Shown here in pieces: positions 10,501 to 17,942 of a stretch of DNA of 64,000 bases (the first letter of the stretch is position 1; each line of letters begins with the position of its first letter). Made by a program: the position numbers and the translations under genes. The stretch comes from Nocardioides sp. NBC_00368 (GTDB lineage: Bacteria; Actinomycetota; Actinomycetes; Propionibacteriales; Nocardioidaceae). Where the stretch lies: contig NZ_CP107970.1 of assembly GCF_036090055.1 (NCBI RefSeq), positions 4,485,001 through 4,549,000 of the forward strand, in the 5' to 3' direction. Below the pieces are notes generated by a model, which had not been told where the DNA came from, did not search any database, and saw nothing but the letters and a program-made list of their open reading frames with translations.

Positions 10501-10878
10501 ATGAAGTACGTCATCCTCATCCACTCCAACCCGCAGCCCTGGGGCCACCCGACGGGTGACTTCATCCCCGAGTTCCAGTCCTTGCCGCAGGAGGCCAGGG
10601 AGAAGCTCAACGCTGCCTTCGAGGGGATCATGGAGGAGCTAGCGGCCAACGGGGAGCTCCTCGGCGGGCAGGCGCTCGCCGACCCGGCCTCGGCCAGGCT
10701 CTACCGCTGGGACGCCGGCGAGCCGGTCGCCACCGACGGCCCCTACTCCGAGGCCAAGGAGCACCTGGCCGGCTTCTTCCTGATCGACGTCGAGTCGCAG
10801 GAGCGAGCCGAAGAGGTCGTACGCAGCTTCAGTGGCCCCGGTGAGACGGTCGAGCTACGGCCGGTGGCAACCTACTGA
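10501..10878 (+). CDS. Second DGPF-domain (YCII-related) protein
   Basis: 125-aa DGPF/YCII protein with the motif TDGPYSEAKEHLAGFFLIDV and a strand-forming start (MKYVILIHSNPQ). It precedes an ECF42 sigma gene by one base and is a paralogue of the one at 8.0-8.5 kb, though clearly diverged. ATG at 10501 follows a ggaagag ribosome site. I did not find a convincing TGTCGA promoter upstream, unlike the first pair. Confidence 0.9.
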   Translation: MKYVILIHSNPQPWGHPTGDFIPEFQSLPQEAREKLNAAFEGIMEELAANGELLGGQALADPASARLYRWDAGEPVATDGPYSEAKEHLAGFFLIDVESQERAEEVVRSFSGPGETVELRPVATY

Positions 10879-10879
10879 C

Positions 10880-12112
10880 ATGACGGTGACGGGAGTCGAG
10901 GACGTGTGGCGGCAGGAGTCCGCCCATGTCCTCGGCGCCCTGCTGCGAGTCCATCCCGACCTGCCCGACTGCGAGGATGCCGCCCAGGAGGCGCTCATCG
11001 CGGCCAGCCAGCGCTGGGCCTGCGACGGGCTGCCCACCGACCCGAGGGCCTGGCTGATCCGGGTGGCCCATCGGCGGCTGATCGACCAGCTGCGAGCCGA
11101 CACGGCCCGGACCCGGCGCGAGATCGCCGACGGGATGGCGCGCCGGCTCGACGACCCGGACCCGGCCGCCCCCGACATCGGCTCGGCCTACGACGACTCG
11201 CTGCGGCTGATGATGATGTGCGCCCATCCCGCACTGCGCCGACCGTCGCAGGTGGCGATCACGCTGCGGTGCGTGGGCGGCCTGACGACGGCGGAGATCG
11301 CGGCCGCGTACCTGGTCCCGGAGGCGACCATGGGGCAGCGGCTCAGCCGGGCCCGGGCGACGCTGAAGGACGAGGAGTTCTGCTCGCCGGCGCCCGACGA
11401 GCTGCCCGAGCGGATCGCGTGCGTGCTCGACGTCTGCCACCTGATCTTCAACGAGGGCCACACCCGCACCAGCGGCCCGGACCTGCAGGGAATCGAGCTC
11501 ACCGACGAGGCGATCCGGCTGACCCGGATGGTGCGCGGCATCCTGCCCGAGCACGACGAGGCCACCGGTCTGCTCGCGCTCATGCTGCTGACCCAGGCCC
11601 GCTCGTGCGGGCGCGTCGACCACCTCGGCGACCTGATCCCGCTCAAGGACCAGGACCGCTCGCAGTGGGACCGCGAGCTGATCCGCGAAGGCGTCGCGCT
11701 GCTCGAGGATGTGCTCCCCGAGGGGCCGGTGGGCCGCTACCAGCTGCAGGCGGCGATCGCCGCGGTCCACGCCGAGGCCGAGTCGTACGAAGCCACCGAC
11801 TGGCTCCAGATCAACCTGCTCTACGGGATGCTCGCCCAGGTCGCGCCCTCGCCGGCGGTCACGCTCAACCGGGCCGTCGCGGTGGCGATGAGCCTCGGTC
11901 CGGAGCACGGGATCGAGATCGTACGCGACCTGCTGGAGCACCCGGCGATGCAACGGCACCACCGGGCCCATGCCGTGCTGGCGCACCTGCTCGAGCAGTC
12001 CGGCGACCTCGCGGCCGCCCGGGAGCACTACGTGCTGGCGGCGCGCCTGACCCAGAGCGTGCCGGAGCAGCGCTACCTGAACCGCCGGGTCGACGCGCTC
12101 GACCAGTCGTGA
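10880..12112 (+). CDS. Second ECF42-type sigma factor
   Basis: 410-aa ECF42 sigma factor. It has region 2 (CEDAAQEALIAASQRW, WLIRVAHRRLIDQLR), region 4 (GGLTTAEIAAAYLVPEAT) and the long TPR-like C-terminal extension with the repeated LNRAVAVAMSLGP motif. ATG at 10880 lies one base after the DGPF stop, so the two are translationally coupled; an in-frame ATG at 10832 lies inside the DGPF gene and is rejected. It shares the architecture of the sigma factor at 6.8-8.0 kb but the gene order is swapped into the plus strand. Confidence 0.93.
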   Translation: MTVTGVEDVWRQESAHVLGALLRVHPDLPDCEDAAQEALIAASQRWACDGLPTDPRAWLIRVAHRRLIDQLRADTARTRREIADGMARRLDDPDPAAPDIGSAYDDSLRLMMMCAHPALRRPSQVAITLRCVGGLTTAEIAAAYLVPEATMGQRLSRARATLKDEEFCSPAPDELPERIACVLDVCHLIFNEGHTRTSGPDLQGIELTDEAIRLTRMVRGILPEHDEATGLLALMLLTQARSCGRVDHLGDLIPLKDQDRSQWDRELIREGVALLEDVLPEGPVGRYQLQAAIAAVHAEAESYEATDWLQINLLYGMLAQVAPSPAVTLNRAVAVAMSLGPEHGIEIVRDLLEHPAMQRHHRAHAVLAHLLEQSGDLAAAREHYVLAARLTQSVPEQRYLNRRVDALDQS

Positions 12113-12128
12113 CGGCCGTCGCTGAGGA

Positions 12129-12707
12129 TCAGAGCTGGACGACGCCGTCCAGGACGAGGATGATCCCGAAGATCGCGAAGAGTGCGGCGGCGCCGTACTT
12201 GATCACCTTCTCGGGAAGGTTGCGGCCGAGGAGGGCACCGACGCCGATGGCGAGGGCGTCGGCCGCCACCATCCCGACGGTGGAGCCGATCCAGGTCCCG
12301 AGCCAGCCCTCCTGGGTGGCCAGGGTGATCGTCGCGAGCATCGTCTTGTCACCGAGCTCGGCCAGGAAGAACGCGATGCCGACGGCGATGATCGCCATGC
12401 CCCGGCTGTTGCGTGCCTTCTTGGCTTCGTCCTCGGTGAGCTCGTCGCCTCGCAGGGTCCACGCTGCGAAGACCAGGAAGGCTAGCCCGGCCACGATGGT
12501 GATGTAGTGCTGGTGCTCGGCGAAGGCGTCCCCGATGAGCGCACCGATGGCGACCGAGGCCAGATGGACGATCGCGGTGGCGGCGGTGATCCCGAGGATC
12601 ACGTCTCGAGCGCGGTAGCGGGTGGCGAAGGTCATCGCCATGAGCTGGCTCTTGTCGCCGAGCTCGGCGACGAAGATGACCGCGGTCGACAGCAGGAAGG
12701 CGTACAC
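12129..12707 (-). CDS. TMEM165/GDT1 (UPF0016) family transporter, probable Mn2+ exporter
   Basis: 192-aa membrane protein with six predicted helices and the duplicated family signature: FVAELGDKSQLM near the N-terminus and FFLAELGDKTMLA in the second half. This Glu-x-Gly-Asp motif pair defines the GDT1 family, whose bacterial members export manganese or calcium. The GTG start at 12707 has gagga about 7 bases upstream. The leader contains a yybP-ykoY riboswitch, which senses Mn2+, so regulation and family point the same way: manganese detoxification. It converges on the second ECF42 gene. Confidence 0.93.
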   Translation of the reverse strand: MYAFLLSTAVIFVAELGDKSQLMAMTFATRYRARDVILGITAATAIVHLASVAIGALIGDAFAEHQHYITIVAGLAFLVFAAWTLRGDELTEDEAKKARNSRGMAIIAVGIAFFLAELGDKTMLATITLATQEGWLGTWIGSTVGMVAADALAIGVGALLGRNLPEKVIKYGAAALFAIFGIILVLDGVVQL

Positions 12708-12711
12708 AGGG

Positions 12712-12741
12712 GTTCCTCTCCGGCGCCGGCCGGAGGAATCC
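12712..12741 (-). promoter_or_regulatory. Start-proximal hairpin that may mask the ribosome site
   Basis: Read on the minus strand, ttcctccggc pairs with gccggagaggaa (two-base bulge). This encloses the gagga Shine-Dalgarno of the GDT1-family gene in the 3' arm, which suggests translational as well as transcriptional control. Confidence 0.45.
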
Positions 12742-12759
12742 CATGAGGGGTGCAGCGTC

Positions 12760-12802
12760 CTTCGACCAGCACCGTCATGTTGATACGGGTGCTTGGTCGA
12801 AG
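12760..12802 (-). promoter_or_regulatory. Riboswitch expression-platform hairpin
   Basis: A long stem (cttcgaccaagcacc with ggtgctggtcgaag, one bulged base) uses the same ccttcg strand that closes the riboswitch P1 helix. The two folds exclude each other. With Mn2+ bound, P1 forms and this hairpin should melt, allowing expression. There is no U tract behind it. Confidence 0.6.
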
Positions 12803-12886
12803 GTCTCGTCCGCCACTTCGTGGCCGATCGCGCCGGGCGCAGAGGCCAGTGTGTCGACGCGACTGTTGAGGACTACTCCCCTTCGT
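12799..12886 (-). promoter_or_regulatory. yybP-ykoY manganese riboswitch aptamer
   Basis: Minus-strand RNA carries the hallmark aaggggaguag near its 5' side and gacgagaccuucg at its 3' side. A P1 helix cgaagg/ccuucg (12885-12880 with 12804-12799) brings these two conserved loops together, as in the Mn2+ sensor. It lies about 90 bases upstream of a GDT1/TMEM165 gene, the classic genetic context for this class. Confidence 0.85.
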
Positions 12887-13005
12887 GGTCTCGAGTCTAG
12901 GCCACCGGTCGAGCCGCTTCCCAGTCGGTGCGGGCGTGGTCTGGGTCACCCCGGGTCATTAGTACACGATTTGCTGAATCCAGAAAACGCTGTACCGTCA
13001 GGCCC

Positions 13006-13341
13006 ATGGTCACGACGACGACGGCTTCCCTGGACGCGCTCGCGCGCTTCGGCCACGCGCTCTCCGACGCCACCCGTGCCCGGATCCTGATGCGACTGCG
13101 CGAGGGACCTGCGTACCCGGCCGATCTGGCCGACTCGCTCGGAGCGACCCGGCAGGCGGTCTCGAACCACCTGGCCTGTCTGCGTGGCTGCGGTCTGGTC
13201 GTGGCCGTTCCCGAGGGGCGGCGTACGCGCTACGAGCTGGTCGACCAGCGCGTTGCCCATGCTCTGGCCGATCTCCATGGACTGGTCCTGGTCACCGACA
13301 AGGCCGCCTGCGCCGATGCCGATGAGCTGGGGTGCTGCTGA
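13006..13341 (+). CDS. cmtR: CmtR-like ArsR-family Cd(II)/Pb(II) sensor repressor
   Basis: 111-aa winged-helix repressor closely patterned on mycobacterial CmtR: ALARFGHALSDATRARIL, the recognition region TRQAVSNHLACLRGCGLVVA, and a cysteine-bearing tail. Cys58 and Cys62 (CLRGC) and Cys102 align with the Cd/Pb ligands of CmtR; two more cysteines end the protein (GCC). ATG at 13006 fits the CmtR N-terminus better than upstream frame extensions. Its stop overlaps the start of the CDF gene by one base (TGATG), so it represses a co-transcribed metal exporter. Confidence 0.9.
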   Translation: MVTTTTASLDALARFGHALSDATRARILMRLREGPAYPADLADSLGATRQAVSNHLACLRGCGLVVAVPEGRRTRYELVDQRVAHALADLHGLVLVTDKAACADADELGCC

Positions 13342-14249
13342 TGGGGCACGGACACGGTCACGGCGCCGTCGGCCACGCGGGTGGCAGGTATCGGTCGCGG
13401 CTGGCGGTCACGTTCGTCCTGGTCGCGGGGTTCCTGGTCGTCGAGCTGGTCGCCGGCGTGTTGTCGGGCTCGCTCGCGCTCGTCTCCGACGCCGGGCACA
13501 TGGGTGCCGACGCCGTCGCGCTCGGGGCGGCGCTGCTCGCGACCAGGATCGCGGCGCGGCCCGACACCACCGGTCGGCGCACCTACGGCTCCTATCGCGC
13601 AGAGGTCTTCGCCTCGGGGCTGACGGTGCTGATCATGTTCGGCGTCGCGGCGTACGTGGTCGTGGAGGCTGTCGGGCGGATCGGTGCCGAGACCGAGGTG
13701 CAGACCGGGGCGATGCTCGTGGTCGGTGCGGTCGGTCTGGTGATCAACGTCGTCTCGATGCTGTTGCTGCGTGCCGGCGCCGCCGAGTCGCTCAACGTCA
13801 AGGGCGCCTACTTCGAGGTGATCGCCGACGCCGCGGGCAGCGTCGGCGTGATCGTGGCAGGTGTGATCGTGGCGCTCACCGGCGAGCCGTTGTGGGACAC
13901 CGGCGTCGCGGTGGCCATCGGGCTCTTCGTCGCGGTCCGGGCGATCGTGCTGGGTCGCGAGGTCCTGGCCGTGCTCGGGCAGGAGATCCCTGACGGCCTC
14001 CAGGTGGATGCCGTCGTCGCCGACCTGGAGGCGATCCCGGGCGTCGAGGACGTCCACGACCTGCACGTCTGGACCCTCACCTCCGGGATGAACGTCGCGA
14101 CCGCGCACCTCGCGCTCGCCGAGGACGCCGACTCGCAGGACGTCCTCGCCCGGGCGCAGCGGATGCTCGCGACCGCACATCGGATCGAGCACGCGACGCT
14201 TCAGACCGAGACCGCCCCGACGCCGCAGTGCCTCGATGTGACGTGGTGA
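13341..14249 (+). CDS. Cation diffusion facilitator (CzcD-like metal exporter)
   Basis: 302-aa CDF transporter exporting divalent metals by proton antiport. The His-rich start (MGHGHGHGAVGHAGG) and six helices are visible. The binding-site motifs are LVSDAGHMGADAVAL in helix 2 and KGAYFEVIADAAGSVGVI in helix 5. The C-terminal cytoplasmic domain has the HDLHVWTLTSG motif. These have the HxxxD/DxxxD spacing expected for Zn/Cd/Co transport. ATG at 13341 overlaps the cmtR stop. Cd2+, Zn2+ or Pb2+ is the likely substrate given the CmtR partner. Confidence 0.94.
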   Translation: MGHGHGHGAVGHAGGRYRSRLAVTFVLVAGFLVVELVAGVLSGSLALVSDAGHMGADAVALGAALLATRIAARPDTTGRRTYGSYRAEVFASGLTVLIMFGVAAYVVVEAVGRIGAETEVQTGAMLVVGAVGLVINVVSMLLLRAGAAESLNVKGAYFEVIADAAGSVGVIVAGVIVALTGEPLWDTGVAVAIGLFVAVRAIVLGREVLAVLGQEIPDGLQVDAVVADLEAIPGVEDVHDLHVWTLTSGMNVATAHLALAEDADSQDVLARAQRMLATAHRIEHATLQTETAPTPQCLDVTW

Positions 14250-14944
14250 GTGCGGCCCGCTCCGCGGAGGTGGTCCTCGCCCGACCGGCCGCCGAGCGGA
14301 GAAGGGCCGTGCTCGTACGCCGGGTGCGGCTGCTGGTGGCCTTCACCATCGCGTACAACGTGGTCGAGGCGATCGTCGCGCTCGTCGCCGGTGTGGGGGC
14401 GGGGTCGGCCGCGCTGGTCGGATTCGGTCTGGACTCGGTGATCGAGGTCGCCTCCGCGGTCGCCGTCGCCTGGCAGTTCGGGGGCGGCAACCACGAGAGC
14501 CGCGAGCGGACCGCGCTGCGCGTGATCGCCTGCTCGTTCTTCGCGCTCGCCGCCTTCGTGAGCTTCGACGCCGTCACCGCGTTGGCCACCCGCCAGGCGG
14601 CGACGCACTCGAGCGTCGGGATCGGCCTGGCCGTGCTGAGCCTGCTGGTCATGCCGCTGGCCTCATGGGCGCAGCGGCGTACGGGCACGGAGCTCGGTTC
14701 ACGCTCGGCCGTCGCCGACTCCAAGCAGACCCTCCTGTGCACCTACATGTCGGCCGCGCTCCTGCTCGGTCTGGTGCTGAACAGCCTCCTCGGCTGGTGG
14801 TGGGCCGATTCCCTCGCCGCGCTGACGATCGCCGCCGTCGCCGTCCGGGAGGGCGTGAACGCCTGGCGGGGCGAGGTCTGCTGCTCTCCGGCAGAGGCCT
14901 TCATCGACGACGGCCGGCCCGGCGACGGCTGCGACTGCTGCTGA
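14246..14944 (+). CDS. Second cation transporter, short CDF-like protein
   Basis: About 232-aa membrane protein with five to six helices that shows CDF-like features: NVVEAIVALVAGVGAGSAALVGFGLDSVIEV and, in the second half, a WWWADSLAALTIAAVAVREG helix. The His-Asp metal sites are only partly kept (GFGLDS, WADS), and the cytoplasmic domain is missing. It ends with a cysteine-rich tail (GDGCDCC) that could bind soft metals. I chose GTG at 14246, which gives a 4-base GTGA overlap with the preceding gene; GTG at 14243 or 14228 is possible. It is the third gene of the CmtR operon. Confidence 0.8.
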   Translation: MSAARSAEVVLARPAAERRRAVLVRRVRLLVAFTIAYNVVEAIVALVAGVGAGSAALVGFGLDSVIEVASAVAVAWQFGGGNHESRERTALRVIACSFFALAAFVSFDAVTALATRQAATHSSVGIGLAVLSLLVMPLASWAQRRTGTELGSRSAVADSKQTLLCTYMSAALLLGLVLNSLLGWWWADSLAALTIAAVAVREGVNAWRGEVCCSPAEAFIDDGRPGDGCDCC

Positions 14945-15025
14945 CCGGAAACCGCTGATCGACGTAACCTTTACGGATTCATCGAACTTCCTCAGCAAAG
15001 ATTCGATCCTGGTTACGCTGAGGTC

Positions 15026-15829
15026 ATGGATGAGGCCGAGGTGCGTGCGGTCCTCTTCGACCTGCAGGACACGCTCGTCCCGAGCGGCCACCCTGCCGAG
15101 CACGCCGCGGTGTCCAGGGCGATGGGCGCGGACCTCGGCGTCGACCCGGCCGCGTTCGCGGCTGCCGTCACAGAGACCTTCGACGAACGCGTCCGCGGCC
15201 TGATGGCCGATGTGCACCACACGGTGCGCTACCTGGCCAGGCGGGTCGGCGGGTCGCCGACCGAGTCGCAGGTGGAGAGCGCGATCACGCGGCAGCTGAA
15301 CTACTCGCTCTCCCTGCACGCCGCGACCTGGGCCCTGCCGGCACTGAAGTCGCTGCACAAACGCGGGTTCAAGCTGGGCCTCGTCGCCGACTGCGGAGCG
15401 GAGACGGTCGCGATCTGGCCGCAGAGTCCGCTCGCGGACCACCTCGACGCCGTGTCGTTCTCCTGCCAGACGGGCGTACGCAAGCCCGACTCGGGCGCCT
15501 ACCTGGTCGCCGCGGCGGCACTGGAGGTGCGGACCGGCGAATGCGTGTATGTCGGTGACGGTGCCGACCACGAGCTGAGCGGCGCCGAGGCGGTGGGGAT
15601 GCGAGCGGTGCGGTTCCGCGCCCGAAGGCACGACGAGCTCGTGGGGAGCGAGAAGGAAGAGGACGGCGACGCGTTCGATCTGGATCCCGAATGGAGCGGG
15701 CCGACGATCAGCGACCTGTCCGAGCTCGTCGGCATGATCGGAGTCCCGATGCCACGCGACGGGTCCGAATCGCGGACGTTCGTCTCCGGAAATGTGGTGC
15801 CGTGGGGTTCGAAGAGATCATCCCGCTGA
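15026..15829 (+). CDS. HAD-superfamily hydrolase
   Basis: 267-aa HAD-fold protein. Motif I is LFDLQDTLVP; the nucleophile Asp is kept, but the usual second Asp (DxD) is Gln. Motif II is about GLVADCG. Motif III has TGVRKPDSGAY, and motif IV is YVGDGADHELSGAEAVG. A helical cap lies between motifs I and II. The Asp-to-Gln change weakens the case for an ordinary phosphatase; dehalogenase-like or non-catalytic roles are possible. About 50 acidic C-terminal residues extend beyond the fold. It is a monocistronic gene followed by a hairpin. Confidence 0.8.
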   Translation: MDEAEVRAVLFDLQDTLVPSGHPAEHAAVSRAMGADLGVDPAAFAAAVTETFDERVRGLMADVHHTVRYLARRVGGSPTESQVESAITRQLNYSLSLHAATWALPALKSLHKRGFKLGLVADCGAETVAIWPQSPLADHLDAVSFSCQTGVRKPDSGAYLVAAAALEVRTGECVYVGDGADHELSGAEAVGMRAVRFRARRHDELVGSEKEEDGDAFDLDPEWSGPTISDLSELVGMIGVPMPRDGSESRTFVSGNVVPWGSKRSSR

Positions 15830-16012
15830 TCTCCGGATGAAGGCCGACAGGCGACCTGCCGGCATCCCGAGGTGCCCGTCCTGCGTGGGTCAGGGTCCCA
15901 CTCGCGAGGGCCGATGTCAGCCGAATCCGGAATCCGCCGACGTTTCTTTCCGCTCCTCGGCACGGTTCCGGATCGCTATCGGATCGGTGTCCGATATCAC
16001 ACCACACCTGTT

Positions 16013-16030
16013 ACCTGTCTTTTGACAGTT
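16013..16030. promoter_or_regulatory. Operator copy 1, ACCTGTC-N4-GACAGTT
   Basis: Inverted repeat with 7-base arms and 4-base spacer; one mismatch to the perfect copy 244 bases downstream. It is probably bound by the AmtR-like regulator encoded after the operon. Confidence 0.55.
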
Positions 16031-16256
16031 TCTCCGTCCGGTGGGCGCGCGTCGGTCCGGCGAGAACGCTCCATCAGGCGGCACCGCACGCGCGAATTCG
16101 GCAGGAAATGGTCCTTGCCCCCTAGCGAGTTCCCGCTGAAAACGGTAAGAATCGATCGACCGACAGGGAAGAAATCTCGCCGTCTCCGACCCCACATTTC
16201 GGACTCAGGTTTCCAACAGTCATGGTTTGCCCCCGACGCCCTTGACCTACATGCTT

Positions 16257-16274
16257 ACCTGTCAGTCGACAGGT
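16257..16274. promoter_or_regulatory. Operator copy 2, ACCTGTC-N4-GACAGGT
   Basis: Perfect 7-4-7 inverted repeat 26 bases before the first gene of the operon. It overlaps the likely promoter (TTGACC at 16242-16247 is a possible -35), so bound protein should block transcription. Confidence 0.65.
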
Positions 16275-16299
16275 TAATCATGCTTCAAGGAGGACCCGG

Positions 16300-17154
16300 G
16301 TGGCGCTAGCTGCAGACCACAGCACGGACACGGTGCTGAACGCACGGGCAGATGCTCGCGCGCAAGGGGGGCAGGTCAGCGACTGGATGCCGTACCTACC
16401 GGCCTCGTCGAGCCCGTTCTGCCCGGACGACGTCGACCCGGAGAGCCTGACCTGGGCCGAGACGGTCGCGCCGGGCAGCTACACCCACAAGGTCCTCGCC
16501 CGGGGCACGCGGTTCCGCCTCGAGGACCCGACCGGCGAGGCCTGCGCCCACACGCTCGTCTACAACGCCCTGGAGCCGACCGAGCGCCTCAACGTCGCCG
16601 ACACCCAGAAGATCCCGTGGCAGGCCTACCTCGGTGCGGGCCACCCGCTGCTCTCCGGTGACGGCCGTGTGCTCGCCACCGTCCTTACCGACACCTCGGG
16701 TCGTCACGACGCGTTCTGCGGGACGAGCACCGCCGCCTGGAACGCGCTGCGCTACGGCACCGCGCTGCCCGAGGGACCCGCGCCCGCCGGCCGTGACCTC
16801 TTCGTGAAGGCGGCCGCCAAGCACGGGCTCGGGCCGGCCGACGTACCTCCTTCGGTCTCGTTCTTCCAGGGAGTGCGCGTCGCCTCGGACGGCGCCTTCG
16901 ACTGGGTCGGCTCGTCAGGCGCCGGGACCTCGGTCGAGCTCGTGGCCGAGCTGCCCCTGATCGTGCTGATCGCCAACGTCCCGCATCCGCGGGACCCACG
17001 TCCGGAGTACATCGTCGGGCCGCTGCGCGTGCACGCCTGGCGTACGCCGGAGACCACCCCGACAACCCCGGCGGACGAGCGTTTCGACGCCTCTCCCGAG
17101 GTACGGCGGGCGTATCTGAACACACTCGACTATGCGGAGGCTCGGGGCCTGTGA
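16300..17154 (+). CDS. cgdA: DUF1989 protein 1 (urea-carboxylase-associated; carboxyguanidine deiminase subunit)
   Basis: 284-aa DUF1989-family protein, historically 'urea amidolyase associated protein 1'. Relatives were shown to form carboxyguanidine deiminase (CgdAB), which turns carboxyguanidine into allophanate. Seen here are ETVAPGSYTHKVLARGTRFR, a VYNALEPTERLNVADT metal-site region, and DAFCGTST with the family cysteine. GTG at 16300 follows aaggagg by 5 bases. It opens a four-gene operon in which every junction overlaps by 4 bases. Assignment as the CgdA rather than the CgdB subunit rests on gene order and length. Confidence 0.85.
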   Translation: MALAADHSTDTVLNARADARAQGGQVSDWMPYLPASSSPFCPDDVDPESLTWAETVAPGSYTHKVLARGTRFRLEDPTGEACAHTLVYNALEPTERLNVADTQKIPWQAYLGAGHPLLSGDGRVLATVLTDTSGRHDAFCGTSTAAWNALRYGTALPEGPAPAGRDLFVKAAAKHGLGPADVPPSVSFFQGVRVASDGAFDWVGSSGAGTSVELVAELPLIVLIANVPHPRDPRPEYIVGPLRVHAWRTPETTPTTPADERFDASPEVRRAYLNTLDYAEARGL

Positions 17155-17942
17155 CTACCACGATCGACAACCCGGTGATGAGGCCTGTGACGACTCTTCC
17201 TGTTCCTGTGGCCACCTATCTGACGCCCGACGGTCAGCTGGTCTCCAGCGTCCCGGTCGGTGCGTCGTACGCCGACAGCACTCACCTGGAGTGGGGTGAC
17301 CCGCTGGTGCCGGGTGCCGTCGTGCTGGACGAGCAGGTCGCTCCGCGGGCGTCGTGGTCGGGTGTTGTACGTGCCGGACAGGTGCTGACGATCGTCGATG
17401 TCGGCGGCAACCAGTCGGGTGACTGCCTGCTCTACAACGCCCACGAGACGGACGAGCGCTACAGCGCGCCGGACACGCTCGCGTGGCAGGACAACGCCTA
17501 CATCCGCACCGGGACGGTGCTGCGCAGCAACCACGGTCGTGCCCTGATGACCGTCGTCGGCAACGAGATCGACCGCCAGGACACCATCGGCGGTGCCTGC
17601 TCGCGCGAGTCCAACACACTGCGCTACGGGCACCACGTGATGTACCACCACGGCTGCCGGGAGAACTTCCTCACCGAGGGTGCCAAGCACGGCCTCGGTA
17701 TGCGCGACATCGTCTCCAACATCAACTGGTTCATGAACGTGCCCGTGGAGGAGGACGGCGCTCTCGGCATCGTCGACGGCATGTCGGCACCGGGGAAGCG
17801 GGTCGCGCTACGTGCGGAGATCGACACCCTCGTCCTGATCTCCAACTGCCCGCAGATGAACAACCCCTGCAACGACTTCAACCCGACGCCGCTGCGGATG
17901 ATCGTGTCCGAGCCGGACGTGGACTACGAGGCCGACGCATGA
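17151..17942 (+). CDS. cgdB: DUF1989 protein 2 (carboxyguanidine deiminase subunit)
   Basis: 263-aa DUF1989 protein, the second subunit of the presumed carboxyguanidine deiminase. It shares with the first the pattern GQVLTIVDVGGNQSGDCLLY NAHETDERYSAPDT (metal and substrate site). It also has a conserved cysteine region GGACSRESNTLRYG and the finishing motif NNPCNDFNPTPLRM. Start GTG at 17151 gives a GTGA overlap with the first gene's stop, and its own stop overlaps the carboxylase start (ATGA). Tight coupling fits a heteromeric enzyme made in equal amounts. Confidence 0.85.
   Translation: MTTTIDNPVMRPVTTLPVPVATYLTPDGQLVSSVPVGASYADSTHLEWGDPLVPGAVVLDEQVAPRASWSGVVRAGQVLTIVDVGGNQSGDCLLYNAHETDERYSAPDTLAWQDNAYIRTGTVLRSNHGRALMTVVGNEIDRQDTIGGACSRESNTLRYGHHVMYHHGCRENFLTEGAKHGLGMRDIVSNINWFMNVPVEEDGALGIVDGMSAPGKRVALRAEIDTLVLISNCPQMNNPCNDFNPTPLRMIVSEPDVDYEADA

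Larger units (their letters stand above)
15830..16299. other. 470-base intergenic region upstream of the DUF1989/carboxylase operon
   Basis: No convincing gene here. It begins with a terminator-like hairpin at 15843-15863 (gccgacagg/cctgccggc with one mismatch) after the HAD gene. It contains two related operators (16013-16030, 16257-16274) and a ggcagga/tccttgcc hairpin at about 16100-16119. Base composition is lower in GC than the flanking genes. I looked for a guanidine riboswitch and did not find its conserved segments. Confidence 0.6.

Noticed and set aside
15830..16299. Guanidine-I (ykkC) riboswitch upstream of the DUF1989/carboxylase operon
   Set aside because: A ctagcgagttcccgc stretch looked suggestive, but the conserved CUGGUCCGAGAG and ACACGG-type segments are absent; operators explain the region better.
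17483..17938. 152-residue N-terminal extension of the carboxylase
   Set aside because: It overlaps the second DUF1989 gene in another frame and lacks family similarity; ATG 17939 with an ATGA overlap is the real start.
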